From an uncultured Erysipelotrichaceae bacterium (GTDB lineage: Bacteria > Bacillota_I > Bacilli_A > RFN20 > CAG-826), in assembly GCA_902769185.1 (NCBI GenBank), contig CACXNV010000008.1:1-53145 (forward strand): a stretch of 53,145 nt of DNA. Reading direction: 5' to 3'. Positions 46,185-53,144 of the stretch are shown here, in pieces. Under the pieces are notes generated by a model. The model saw only the letters and a list, made by a program, of their open reading frames with translations. It was not told the origin of the DNA and did not search any database. How positions within the stretch are numbered: the first letter of the stretch is position 1; each line of letters opens with the position of its first letter. A program made the position numbers and the translations under genes.

Positions 46185-46889
46185 ATGGGAAGAGCACATG
46201 AAGTTAGAGCGAAAGCCATGGCTGCAACTGCTGCCGCACGTAGTGCGTTATTTATGAGAGCCAGTAAAGAAATCTATATGGCTGCTAGTAGAGGTGTTCC
46301 TGACCCAGATAGTAACTTAGCCTTAAGATCTGCTATTGAAAAATGGAAAGCACAACACGTTACTAAAGATGTTATTGAAAGAGCGATTCAAAAAGCTAAA
46401 GGTGGCACTGCTGAATCTTATGATGAAGGTAGATACGAAGCCTTTGGTCCAGGTGGAAGCTTATTTATTATTGATACTTTAACTGATAACACTAACCGTG
46501 CTTTAGTGGAAGTTCGTACTGCAGTGACTAAAAAAGGTGGTCACTTAGGTTCTGTTATCTTTAATTTCTATCAAGCAGGATTATTTGCTTTTAAAGGAAA
46601 TAATAGAGATGAAGTAGAAGAAGCTCTTATTTTAGGAGATGTTGATGTTACTGAAGTCTCTGAAGAAGACGGAGAAATCGAAGTGGTGACCGCTCCTGAA
46701 GCATTTGCGAAAGCTAGAGAAGTTTTAGGGGAATTAGGCATTACTGAATTTGATACCGCTGAAGTGACTTTCTTACCAAATGAATATGTAGAAATCACTG
46801 ATCCAGAAGATAGAAGAAAATTTGAAGAATTATGTGATATGTTAGATGAACTTCAAGATGTTCAAAACGTATACCATAATGTTAAATAA
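46185..46889 (+). CDS. YebC/PmpR-family protein (TACO1-like)
   Basis: Conserved cytoplasmic protein linked to transcription control and to relief of ribosome stalling. The 234-residue protein keeps the family start GRAHEVRAKAMAATAAARSALF-like block, then NLALRSAIEKWKAQHVTKDVIERAI, and the C-terminal VTFLPNEYVEI. The usual GHSKWANI N-terminus is replaced by GRAHEVRA, a variant seen in the family. AGGAGA Shine-Dalgarno and a TGATATAAT -10 lie upstream. Confidence 0.9.
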   Translation: MGRAHEVRAKAMAATAAARSALFMRASKEIYMAASRGVPDPDSNLALRSAIEKWKAQHVTKDVIERAIQKAKGGTAESYDEGRYEAFGPGGSLFIIDTLTDNTNRALVEVRTAVTKKGGHLGSVIFNFYQAGLFAFKGNNRDEVEEALILGDVDVTEVSEEDGEIEVVTAPEAFAKAREVLGELGITEFDTAEVTFLPNEYVEITDPEDRRKFEELCDMLDELQDVQNVYHNVK

Positions 46890-46914
46890 TAATTTATTTA
46901 TAAATTATAAGAAG

Positions 46915-46934
46915 AGCGCTTATAAGCGCTTTTC
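46915..46934 (+). terminator. Terminator after yebC
   Basis: AGCGCT-TATA-AGCGCT (46915-46930) is a perfect palindrome followed by TTTT. Confidence 0.8.
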
Positions 46935-46946
46935 TTTATCTATTTG

Positions 46947-46975
46947 TTGACACTATACGTCTATAGAAGTATAGT
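46947..46975 (+). promoter_or_regulatory. Promoter and operator of the DUF3990/HTH pair
   Basis: TTGACA (46947-46952) and TATAGT (46970-46975) have ideal 17-nt spacing. The inverted repeat ACTATAC (46952-46958) and GTATAGT (46969-46975) covers the -10 and abuts the -35, as expected for an autorepressor site. Confidence 0.7.
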
Positions 46976-46992
46976 AATTACGAGGAATCATT

Positions 46993-47670
46993 ATGAAAAC
47001 TTTAAAGTTATATCATGGATCTCAGATTATAGTGGAAAAACCCTTATTTGGTTACGGGAAGACATATAACGATTATGGGCAAGGTTTTTATTGTACAGAA
47101 CATATTGAACTTGCTAAAGAGTGGGCTTGCTCCATCAACCAAGATGGTTTTGTAAACGAATATGAGTTAGATATGAGCAATTTGTCCGTTCTTAATTTAT
47201 CAAGCGACGAATTTCATATTTTGAATTGGCTAGCAATTTTACTTGATAACCGATTAGTTAATTTGTCTAGCCCCGTCTCTATACGAGCAAGAAAATACTT
47301 ATTAGATAATTTTTTGCCTGATTATAAAAAATATGATGTTATTGTTGGTTATCGCGCTGATGATTCATATTTCTTGTTTGCAAGGTCGTTTATTAATAAT
47401 GAAATATCTCTTAAGCAATTAAGCTATGCAATGAAACTAGGCAAACTAGGTGAACAGTTTTGCTTAAAATCCGAGAAGGCTTTTAATCAAATTAGATTTG
47501 TTAAGGCTGAAGTTGTTCGAAGTTCTAAATACCATTTTTTAAAAAAACAAAGAGATGAGAAAGCACGTAGTGATTATATTAAAGAATTAGAAAATGATGA
47601 TATTGATGAAATTTATATAAGAGATATTATCCGTGAGGGCTATAAAAATGGTGATCAAAGATTACGATAG
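46993..47670 (+). CDS. DUF3990 protein, likely toxin of a toxin-antitoxin pair
   Basis: The N-terminal 60 residues match DUF3990 (LYHGSQIIVEKPLFGYGK, DYGQGFYCTEHIELAKEWA), an ADP-ribosyltransferase-like fold in which the first segment binds NAD. DUF3990 genes in gut Firmicutes usually pair with a small regulator. Length is 225 residues, with a GAGG ribosome site. The downstream HTH gene overlaps its end. Toxicity is inferred from context. Confidence 0.7.
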   Translation: MKTLKLYHGSQIIVEKPLFGYGKTYNDYGQGFYCTEHIELAKEWACSINQDGFVNEYELDMSNLSVLNLSSDEFHILNWLAILLDNRLVNLSSPVSIRARKYLLDNFLPDYKKYDVIVGYRADDSYFLFARSFINNEISLKQLSYAMKLGKLGEQFCLKSEKAFNQIRFVKAEVVRSSKYHFLKKQRDEKARSDYIKELENDDIDEIYIRDIIREGYKNGDQRLR

Positions 47671-48289
47671 TCGCTTTATAGAATATGTGATGAGAAATAT
47701 GGGCGAGGCATTTTGCTTTGTTCAAGAAGTGGTGTGTCAAGATTTAGATGCATTTATGGTTATATTCACGCATTTTGGAGTTGCAAAAGAAATTGAATCG
47801 GGCAATCCAACTTATATATATGGGATGTCTGGAACAGAATGGGTATATAAAACATATGAACTCGCAGGTTTGAAAATTAATTTAGGTAGATCATTAGACA
47901 AATCACATCATTTAGATACATATTGGACCGGGTATATTCTTGCCTATTACCAGTTTAAAACCGGATTATCATTCCAATATATTCATGACCAATTATCAGT
48001 TTATGACATCAGAAAACTATATTATCCCCTTCATGAGGCTAGCGAAGATAAAGCGGTTGATGTAATTAATAAACTAATTAAACGAAAATACGTTACTAGA
48101 CTTCAACAAAGAAGAAAACTAGTAGGATTATCTCAAAGCGAATTAGCTAAAGCTTCTAATGTTAATATTAGAACATTACAAGAATACGAAATAGGCACTA
48201 AGGATATTAATAAGGCATCAGCCTTAACTGTTTATAACCTATCAAAAGCACTAAACTGTAAAGTGGAAGACATATTAGAACTTATTTAG
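47648..48289 (+). CDS. XRE-type helix-turn-helix protein, probable antitoxin
   Basis: The C-terminal 60 residues are an XRE helix-turn-helix (LQQRRKLVGLSQSELAKASNVNIRTLQEYE). The N-terminal 140 residues, with DTYWTGYILAYYQFKTGLSF, resemble the partner protein commonly found beside DUF3990 genes. The frame opens with GTG at 47633, but ATG 47648 has a GAGG spaced about 10 nt upstream (213 residues). The 23-nt overlap with the toxin gene suggests coupled translation, and the upstream inverted repeat is its likely operator. Confidence 0.75.
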   Translation: MVIKDYDSRFIEYVMRNMGEAFCFVQEVVCQDLDAFMVIFTHFGVAKEIESGNPTYIYGMSGTEWVYKTYELAGLKINLGRSLDKSHHLDTYWTGYILAYYQFKTGLSFQYIHDQLSVYDIRKLYYPLHEASEDKAVDVINKLIKRKYVTRLQQRRKLVGLSQSELAKASNVNIRTLQEYEIGTKDINKASALTVYNLSKALNCKVEDILELI

Positions 48290-48361
48290 TTGCCTAAGTG
48301 TCAACAAAATATAGTTTTTATCTTTAGGAATCATTTCCCTTGTTTTGTAATTTCGTTGTGT

Positions 48362-48382
48362 TATTATAGTATCAAGTGATAC
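48362..48382 (+). promoter_or_regulatory. Promoter/operator palindrome of the MqsA-like gene
   Basis: GTATCA-ag-TGATAC (48369-48382) is a perfect palindrome that overlaps the likely -10 (TATTAT at 48362-48367 or TATAGT at 48365-48370). It is a probable autoregulatory site. Confidence 0.55.
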
Positions 48383-48391
48383 CAATCTAAT

Positions 48392-48844
48392 ATGGAATTT
48401 AAAAAAGATTTAATTAAATCAGAACCTTGGTGTTTAAGATGTGACACCATTAATGAATACGAGCTTACTATAGAAATAAGAAAAGTTACTGTCAAAGGTA
48501 CCCCTGTGGAATTTGAAGCAATCAAAGCATATTGTCCACATTGTGGAGACCCTTTGTTTGTTTACGAAGCGGAACGTATTAATCAAATTCGTTGCTTTGA
48601 TGAATATAAAAAGAAAAAGGGTTTATTAACCAGTGAAGAAATAATTGAAATTAGAAATAAATACGGTCTATCTCAAACCGATCTAGCTAAAGCAATAATG
48701 GTGGGTAAAAAGAATATTGCTAGATATGAAATTGGAAAGATTCAAGATAAATCAATTGATTTACTGATTAGATTATTAGATAAACATCCACATTGGTTTG
48801 GAATTAAAGCAGAATCAAAAAACAAGGAATTAAAAGCGGTATAA
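48392..48844 (+). CDS. MqsA-like antitoxin: zinc ribbon plus helix-turn-helix
   Basis: The 150-residue protein has two Cys pairs (CLRC, residues 14-17, and CPHC near 49-52) forming a zinc ribbon, then an XRE-type helix-turn-helix in the C-terminal half (IRNKYGLSQTDLAKAIMVGKKNIARYE). This resembles MqsA/YgiT-type antitoxins. It is immediately followed by a DUF2442 gene, 2 nt apart, rather than by an MqsR-type toxin. Confidence 0.7.
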   Translation: MEFKKDLIKSEPWCLRCDTINEYELTIEIRKVTVKGTPVEFEAIKAYCPHCGDPLFVYEAERINQIRCFDEYKKKKGLLTSEEIIEIRNKYGLSQTDLAKAIMVGKKNIARYEIGKIQDKSIDLLIRLLDKHPHWFGIKAESKNKELKAV

Positions 48845-48846
48845 AT

Positions 48847-49143
48847 ATGTTTCACAAAATAAAAAATGTTATGGCAGCATGTAACTACTCATTAATAGTG
48901 GAATTTGATGATGGAACAATCAAAGATTATGATTTAAATCCACTAATTGAGCAAAATGAACAATTTAAGAAATTAAAAGAAAATGAATTATTCTATAATG
49001 CTCACATTGATGTAGATAGATGTGGAGTGATTTGGGATGACACCATAGATATTTCAAGTGAAGAAATATGGGATAATGGTGAGTTGCTTGATTCGCAAAC
49101 CAAAGAAGTGCCTAATAAGAAAACCTTAAAAGCTTTTAAATAA
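48847..49143 (+). CDS. DUF2442-type small protein
   Basis: 98 residues with the DUF2442 pattern: YSLIVEFDDGTIKDYDLNPLI, then ELFYNAHIDVDRCGVIWDDTIDIS. The family is usually found in pairs with DUF4160 or HTH genes and is suspected to be part of toxin-antitoxin systems. The function is unknown; here the partner is the MqsA-like gene. Confidence 0.7.
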   Translation: MFHKIKNVMAACNYSLIVEFDDGTIKDYDLNPLIEQNEQFKKLKENELFYNAHIDVDRCGVIWDDTIDISSEEIWDNGELLDSQTKEVPNKKTLKAFK

Positions 49144-49152
49144 GTGGAAAAA

Positions 49153-49221
49153 ATGAAACAAGGTAAAAAGAAAAGCAAAAGATACACTATAGATGAGTTA
49201 AGAAAAGAATTAGATGTCTAA
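49153..49221 (+). CDS. Tiny basic ORF, 22 residues
   Basis: ATG 9 nt after the DUF2442 stop encodes MKQGKKKSKRYTIDELRKELDV. It is basic at the start and amphipathic at the end. No good ribosome site is visible. It could be a real small peptide or a remnant of a longer gene. Confidence 0.3.
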   Translation: MKQGKKKSKRYTIDELRKELDV

Positions 49222-49242
49222 ACGTGTGAAGTAGTATTTGGA

Positions 49243-49265
49243 AGAATCCTTAAAGGATTCTTTTT
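49243..49265 (+). terminator. Terminator before rplM
   Basis: AGAATCC (49243-49249) pairs with GGATTCT (49255-49261) around a 5-nt loop, followed by TTTT. Confidence 0.8.
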
Positions 49266-49306
49266 ATATCTGTTTGATATCAATATACAAATAATCAATA
49301 TTTTTA

Positions 49307-49336
49307 TTGATTCGAAAATATATTTAAGAATATAAT
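49307..49336 (+). promoter_or_regulatory. Promoter of rplM-rpsI
   Basis: TTGATT (49307-49312) and TATAAT (49331-49336) with an 18-nt spacer. The transcript would start near 49343. Confidence 0.7.
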
Positions 49337-49342
49337 TTAACT

Positions 49343-49406
49343 CGGCACTAGCCAAAAATAATGAAGTCCCCGGTAAGGAATAAGTTAGTTTGGTAAAGGA
49401 GGATTA
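49343..49406 (+). promoter_or_regulatory. Candidate L13 leader RNA
   Basis: About 65 nt of GC-richer leader lies between the promoter and the AGGAGG of rplM, beginning CTCGGCACTAGCC and including GTCCCCGGTAAGG. Firmicutes rplM genes are known to carry an L13 leader (Rfam L13_leader). I call it by position and general composition, not by a scored match. Confidence 0.45.
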
Positions 49407-49411
49407 ACTAT

Positions 49412-49852
49412 ATGCAACGTCAAACTACTATTGCAAAAGCAAGTGAAATCCAAAGAAAATGGTATGTCGTTGATGCCACTGACAAACCATTAGGTAGATT
49501 AGTCTCCCAAGTCGCTCAAATTTTAACAGGTAAGGTGAAACCAACTTGGACACCTAATGTTGACTGTGGTGATTATGTAATCATCATCAACGCTGAAAAA
49601 GTGAGCTTATCTGGAGATAAAATCCACAATAAAAAATATTATAACGTGTCTGGATATGACGGTGGTCTTAGAACAAGAACCGCTGGAGTCATGCTCAAAG
49701 AATTTCCATGTGAAATGATTGAAAGAAGTGTCCACGGGATGGTGCCTAAAGGACGCTTAGGTAGACAAATTGAAAAGAAATTATTTGTCTATGCTGGACC
49801 AGACCACAAGCACGAAGCTCAAAAACCAGAAGTTCTTGAGCTCAAATTCTAG
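49412..49852 (+). CDS. rplM: Large ribosomal subunit protein uL13
   Basis: 50S assembly protein of 146 residues with [35 protein letters not shown] and the C-terminal [18 protein letters not shown]. It is followed 13 nt later by rpsI. The GAGG ribosome site (AAAGGAGG) lies 11 nt upstream. Confidence 0.97.
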   Translation: MQRQTTIAKASEIQRKWYVVDATDKPLGRLVSQVAQILTGKVKPTWTPNVDCGDYVIIINAEKVSLSGDKIHNKKYYNVSGYDGGLRTRTAGVMLKEFPCEMIERSVHGMVPKGRLGRQIEKKLFVYAGPDHKHEAQKPEVLELKF

Positions 49853-49865
49853 GAGGATATAGAAA

Positions 49866-50267
49866 ATGGCAACTAAGAAAGAAAGTGTCCAATTCTACGG
49901 AACTGGACGTAGAAAATCTTCAATCGCTAGAGTATATGTCGTCTCTGGAAAAGGCAAGATCACTGTTAACGGAAGGGATGTTAATGAATATATGCCTTAC
50001 GCTACCTTAGTGATGGACCTCAAACAACCATTAGTGTTAACTGAAACCGAAGGCAAATATGATGTCGTCGCAGAAGTTAAAGGTGGTGGATTTACAGGTC
50101 AAGCCGGTGCAATTAGATTAGGCATTACTCGCGCGCTACTCGAAGCTGGGTGCGACCGCAAAACTTTAAAGGCTGCTGGTTTAGTTACCAGAGACTCTCG
50201 TAAGAAAGAGAGAAAGAAATACGGTCTTAAAGCTGCTAGAAGAGCACCACAATTCTCTAAGCGTTAA
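49866..50267 (+). CDS. rpsI: Small ribosomal subunit protein uS9
   Basis: 30S protein whose C-terminal tail contacts the P-site tRNA anticodon. The 133 residues have [30 protein letters not shown] and end in [12 protein letters not shown]. It is co-transcribed with rplM. Confidence 0.97.
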   Translation: MATKKESVQFYGTGRRKSSIARVYVVSGKGKITVNGRDVNEYMPYATLVMDLKQPLVLTETEGKYDVVAEVKGGGFTGQAGAIRLGITRALLEAGCDRKTLKAAGLVTRDSRKKERKKYGLKAARRAPQFSKR

Positions 50268-50312
50268 TCTTTGTTTGATATCTTTGATATCAGAACTAAA
50301 AGAAAAGATTAT

Positions 50313-50340
50313 AGGAAGTCCTCAAAAAACTTCCTTTTTC
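50313..50340 (+). terminator. Terminator after rpsI
   Basis: AGGAAGT (50313-50319) pairs with ACTTCCT (50329-50335), with a 9-nt loop and a T-rich tail. Confidence 0.75.
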
Positions 50341-50391
50341 TTTTTGTTGAATAAATAAAATTACTATTGTATATTATTTAAGCGCGTATTT

Positions 50392-50468
<77 letters not shown>

Positions 50469-50481
50469 AATATGCAAAAAG

Positions 50482-50499
50482 CCCCACAAAGTAATGGGG
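50482..50499 (+). terminator. Weak hairpin between the Ile and Val tRNAs
   Basis: CCCCA/TGGGG (50482-50486 with 50495-50499) with an 8-nt loop and a short T-rich tail. It may be a processing signal or a weak terminator. Confidence 0.4.
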
Positions 50500-50521
50500 T
50501 TTAATTATTTAAAGACTATAG

Positions 50522-50596
50522 GGACACTTAGTTCAGCGGGAGAACGCTTCCTTCACACGGAAGAGGTCACAAGTTCGATCCTTGTAGTGTCCACCA
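50522..50596 (+). tRNA. tRNA-Val (CAC)
   Basis: 75 nt with CCA encoded. The acceptor stem GGACACT/AGTGTCC is perfect, the anticodon stem CTTCC/GGAAG encloses TTCACAC, giving anticodon CAC, and the T-loop is GTTCGATCC. Confidence 0.9.
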
Positions 50597-50604
50597 GAAG
50601 ATAT

Positions 50605-50680
50605 GCCGTCTTAGCTCAATTGGCAGAGCAACTGATTTGTAATCAGTAGGTTGTTGGTTCGATTCCGATAGACGGCACCA
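50605..50680 (+). tRNA. tRNA-Thr (TGT)
   Basis: 76 nt with CCA encoded. The acceptor stem GCCGTCT/AGACGGC is perfect. The anticodon loop TTTGTAA gives TGT. Confidence 0.96.
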
Positions 50681-50692
50681 CCTATTAAAACC

Positions 50693-50717
50693 CGCAAGTA
50701 CATACGCTTGCGTTTTT
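50693..50717 (+). terminator. Terminator between the Thr and Leu tRNAs
   Basis: CGCAAG (50693-50698) pairs with CTTGCG (50707-50712) around an 8-nt loop, followed by TTTTT. Confidence 0.7.
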
Positions 50718-50730
50718 ATTAGGATAATAT

Positions 50731-50815
50731 GCGGATATGGTGGAACTGGTAGACACGCAAGACTTAGAATCTTGTGAGGCGACTCGTGCAGGTTCGATTC
50801 CTGTTATCCGCACCA
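50731..50815 (+). tRNA. tRNA-Leu (TAG)
   Basis: 85 nt with CCA encoded and a long variable arm (GAGGCGACTCGTGC region), typical of class II tRNA. The anticodon stem CAAGA/TCTTG encloses CTTAGAA, so the anticodon is TAG. It borders the accessory island that follows. Confidence 0.95.
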
Positions 50816-50945
50816 AAACTGTCGCATTAAAATCATTAAATATACATAAAAACGTTAATCTAACACCTAAAACGCATATTTTACATAAAAAACATGTCGC
50901 AATTTTGAGACAAAAAAGTAGTGGCAAAATCACCATTTCGAATGA

Positions 50946-50974
50946 TTGGTGCATTTTGGTGCAAATTTTGGTGC
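50946..50974 (+). repeat. Direct-repeat iterons upstream of the AlbA_2 gene
   Basis: Three GGTGC iterons at 50948, 50958 and 50970, spaced 10 and 12 nt (about one helix turn). The 29-bp block recurs identically at 52448-52476 after the gene. It lies just upstream of the promoter of the AlbA_2 gene. Confidence 0.8.
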
Positions 50975-50990
50975 GAGCCGTCTTTATATG

Positions 50991-51008
50991 TGCTATGATA
51001 AAAGCACA
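50991..51008 (+). promoter_or_regulatory. Extended -10 and small inverted repeat of the AlbA_2 gene
   Basis: TGCTATGAT (50991-50999) is an extended -10 element. TGTGCT (50989-50994) and AGCACA (51003-51008) form a 6-bp inverted repeat across it. The Shine-Dalgarno AAAGGAG lies between it and the ATG. Confidence 0.5.
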
Positions 51009-51022
51009 AAAAAGGAGATATT

Positions 51023-52447
51023 ATGGCAATACCAGCAAATATTCAAACTATTTTAAATGATAGTGTAGTTGAAAGCGTAAGAGTGGAACTAAAAGAAGGA
51101 TGGAATCCCGAAACAATATTGCACACTATTTGTGCTTTCGCTAATGATATAGATAATTTTTATGGTGGCTATATTATTATTGGTATTGATGATAAAGGTA
51201 ATGTTTTGGGTCTTGATGTTAATAAATATGACTTTCTTCAAAAAGAAGTGGTTAGATATTGTAAAAAGTGTCTAGAACCATCTTACATTCCTGTTATTGA
51301 TTTATTAGATTATCAAAATCAAAAAATCGTAGTGCTATGGTGTCCGGCAGGTAGCAATAAACCTTATAGATGCTACGAAAACGTTTATAAAGAAAAGAAA
51401 GATACCAGATACTTAACATATGTTAGAAAGGGGTCTTTAACCATTACTGCTTCTCGAGATGAGGAAATTGAACTTCAAAATATAGGAAGCTACGAGCCTT
51501 TTGATGACCGCGTTAATTATCATTATGGATTAGACGTTATTGATAGAGGAGTTGTTGAAGAATATTTGAAACTTTCAAATTCCTCCCTGCTCCTTGGTTT
51601 TAATGAAAGACCAACAACTGATATTCTTTTAGATTTAAAAGCGATTGGTGGCCCAAAAGAAGATTATCACCCTAAAAATATAGCGTTATTAATGTTTACT
51701 AAAAAACCAAGCAATTATATACCGTATTCATATATAGAATTAACAATCATTAAAAATGATTCTGGTGATGAAATAATTGAAAAAACATTCGATTCAGCTT
51801 TATTTAAACAATACTCAGATTGCATGGATTTTATTAGTAATAAAATTATAGAGAAGAAGACTATCAAAGTTGAAGGAGAATATAAATCAAAAACTGTTTT
51901 TAATTATTCTTTTGAGGTTTTAGAGGAAGTTATTGCTAATGCTATACTTCATAAGTCTTATCAAATGAATGAGCCAGTAAGTGTAAGAATTGAAACAAAT
52001 AGAATTGAAGTAACAAGTATTCCTGGCTTTGATAGAACAATAAGCGACACATCTATTAAAGAATTAAAGCCTAGATCAAAAAGATACCAATACCGCCGTA
52101 TTGCGGAGTTTTTAAAAGAATTAAATATTGTTGAAGCTAAAAACACTGGATATCCGACAATCATTAAAAAGAGTCTAGATAATAAATCAGTTTTGCCAAT
52201 TATTGACATGAATAAAGAAAGAGATTATGTCACTGTAATCATTCCTATTAATGAGTATTTCGATGAAGAAAAATTATCTTTAAGGGATAAAATCATTAAT
52301 GCTTTAAATGCATCACCAATGACAAAAACTGAACTATGCCGCTATTTGGGCTATGCAAGAGTGGTTAATTCTGTATCACATCAATTAACAAAACTTATTA
52401 TTGATAATAAAGTTATTGAAATTAACAAAAAATACCATCTAAAATAG
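51023..52447 (+). CDS. AlbA_2 (Schlafen-like) / HATPase_c_4 / winged-helix protein
   Basis: 474 residues. Residues about 17-150 form an AlbA_2 domain (VRVELKEG, then FANDIDNFYGGYIIIGIDDKGNVLG). Residues about 285-420 form a GHKL-type HATPase_c_4 domain with EVLEEVIANAILHKSY and VTSIPGF. The last 50 residues are a winged helix (SPMTKTELCRYLGY). Such proteins are annotated as putative DNA-binding or RecG-like regulators and are common in gut Firmicutes accessory regions. The gene has its own promoter and ribosome site and is flanked on both sides by identical iteron blocks. Confidence 0.8.
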   Translation: MAIPANIQTILNDSVVESVRVELKEGWNPETILHTICAFANDIDNFYGGYIIIGIDDKGNVLGLDVNKYDFLQKEVVRYCKKCLEPSYIPVIDLLDYQNQKIVVLWCPAGSNKPYRCYENVYKEKKDTRYLTYVRKGSLTITASRDEEIELQNIGSYEPFDDRVNYHYGLDVIDRGVVEEYLKLSNSSLLLGFNERPTTDILLDLKAIGGPKEDYHPKNIALLMFTKKPSNYIPYSYIELTIIKNDSGDEIIEKTFDSALFKQYSDCMDFISNKIIEKKTIKVEGEYKSKTVFNYSFEVLEEVIANAILHKSYQMNEPVSVRIETNRIEVTSIPGFDRTISDTSIKELKPRSKRYQYRRIAEFLKELNIVEAKNTGYPTIIKKSLDNKSVLPIIDMNKERDYVTVIIPINEYFDEEKLSLRDKIINALNASPMTKTELCRYLGYARVVNSVSHQLTKLIIDNKVIEINKKYHLK

Positions 52448-52476
52448 TTGGTGCATTTTGGTGCAAATTTTGGTGC
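52448..52476 (+). repeat. Direct-repeat iterons downstream of the AlbA_2 gene
   Basis: Three GGTGC iterons at 52450, 52460 and 52472, with the same 10/12 spacing and identical 29 bp as the upstream block. It begins immediately after the AlbA_2 stop codon and 10 nt before the next ORF. Confidence 0.8.
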
Positions 52477-52485
52477 ATTTTAAAT

Positions 52486-52812
52486 ATGAATAACGAAGAT
52501 AAAATAATTGCAAAACTCAAAGAAGAGAATGAATATCTTAAAAGTATTTTGCGAATGCACAATATCTCATTTGAAAAACCAAAGGAAATAAAACAATTCG
52601 GTTTTTCAGACAATGAAAAAATAAAAACATACATATCTTATTTCGCTGGTAGAGACGATATCTTTGCGTATGAATATTATTCAAAAGAAGGCAAAAGAGG
52701 TTTTTCTCCAGCTTGTCTGGGTATAAACAATTTAACAGGTTATTGTCCAAATACATGTAGTGAATGCGTTAACAAACAATATATCGGTATAACAGAAAAG
52801 CGAGGCCATTAG
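52486..52812 (+). pseudogene. Truncated TOTE-type primase N-terminus
   Basis: 108 residues: a coiled-coil start (DKIIAKLKEENEYLKSIL) and then a segment resembling the zinc-containing AEP-primase start of TOTE conflict proteins (YFAGRDDIFAYEYY, GFSPACLG, CPNTCSECVN). Full TOTE primase proteins are many hundreds of residues longer. It stops abruptly at KRGH. No Shine-Dalgarno is visible. Family assignment is from memory of the motif pattern and is tentative. Confidence 0.5.
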
Positions 52813-52867
52813 AAATGCGCTTCATAAGAAAATAGATTTATTGCGTTTCTCTAATTTAGGTATCTAA
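52802..52867 (+). pseudogene. Remnant of an AlbA_2/HATPase-type coding sequence
   Basis: In the frame starting at 52802 the sequence reads EAIRNALHKKIDLL, close to the HATPase motif EVIANAILHKSY of the neighbouring AlbA_2 gene and to the family consensus, before a stop shortly after. It overlaps the end of the truncated primase ORF in another frame. Likely a scar of past rearrangement. Confidence 0.35.
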
Positions 52868-53144
52868 ACATATGACCATTACATTTCTTATAAGTGTCAT
52901 TTAATACATCTCTAATAGAGTGATAATCAATATGTAATTCTTTACTAGCTTTTCTTATCGAGGGATAGACTTTGATGATATCCCCTTTTTCATCTACTTC
53001 AGTGATTGGGATCGCTACTTTGGAAGTAGATGATTTTTCATATGGCTCTATATGAGTAGGGATATCATCAAAAGGATATCTTCTCCACATATAGTTAAAA
53101 GCAGTCTTTCGTTCTCCTTTAAGACATTTATCAATACTTCTTAT
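52851..53144 (-). CDS. NUMOD-containing (HNH homing-endonuclease-like) protein, cut by window edge
   Basis: The reading frame extends past the right edge (first full codon at 53144) and ends at 52851. The last 50 residues (YPSIRKASKELHIDYHSIRDVLND, then GHMFRYLN) match NUMOD1-type DNA-binding repeats of HNH homing endonucleases. An earlier repeat, IDKCLKGERKTAFNYMWRRY, lies just upstream. The N-terminal part, probably with the HNH nuclease, is outside the window. Confidence 0.65.
   Translation of the reverse strand: MRSIDKCLKGERKTAFNYMWRRYPFDDIPTHIEPYEKSSTSKVAIPITEVDEKGDIIKVYPSIRKASKELHIDYHSIRDVLNDTYKKCNGHMFRYLN

Noticed and set aside
50685-51060. ORFs on both strands across the tRNA-Leu gene
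   Set aside because: They overlap a clear tRNA, lack ribosome sites and have no recognisable protein features.
50946-52476. CRISPR array from repeated GGTGC blocks
   Set aside because: Only two blocks exist, separated by a whole gene, with 10-12-nt iteron spacing and no spacers or cas genes.
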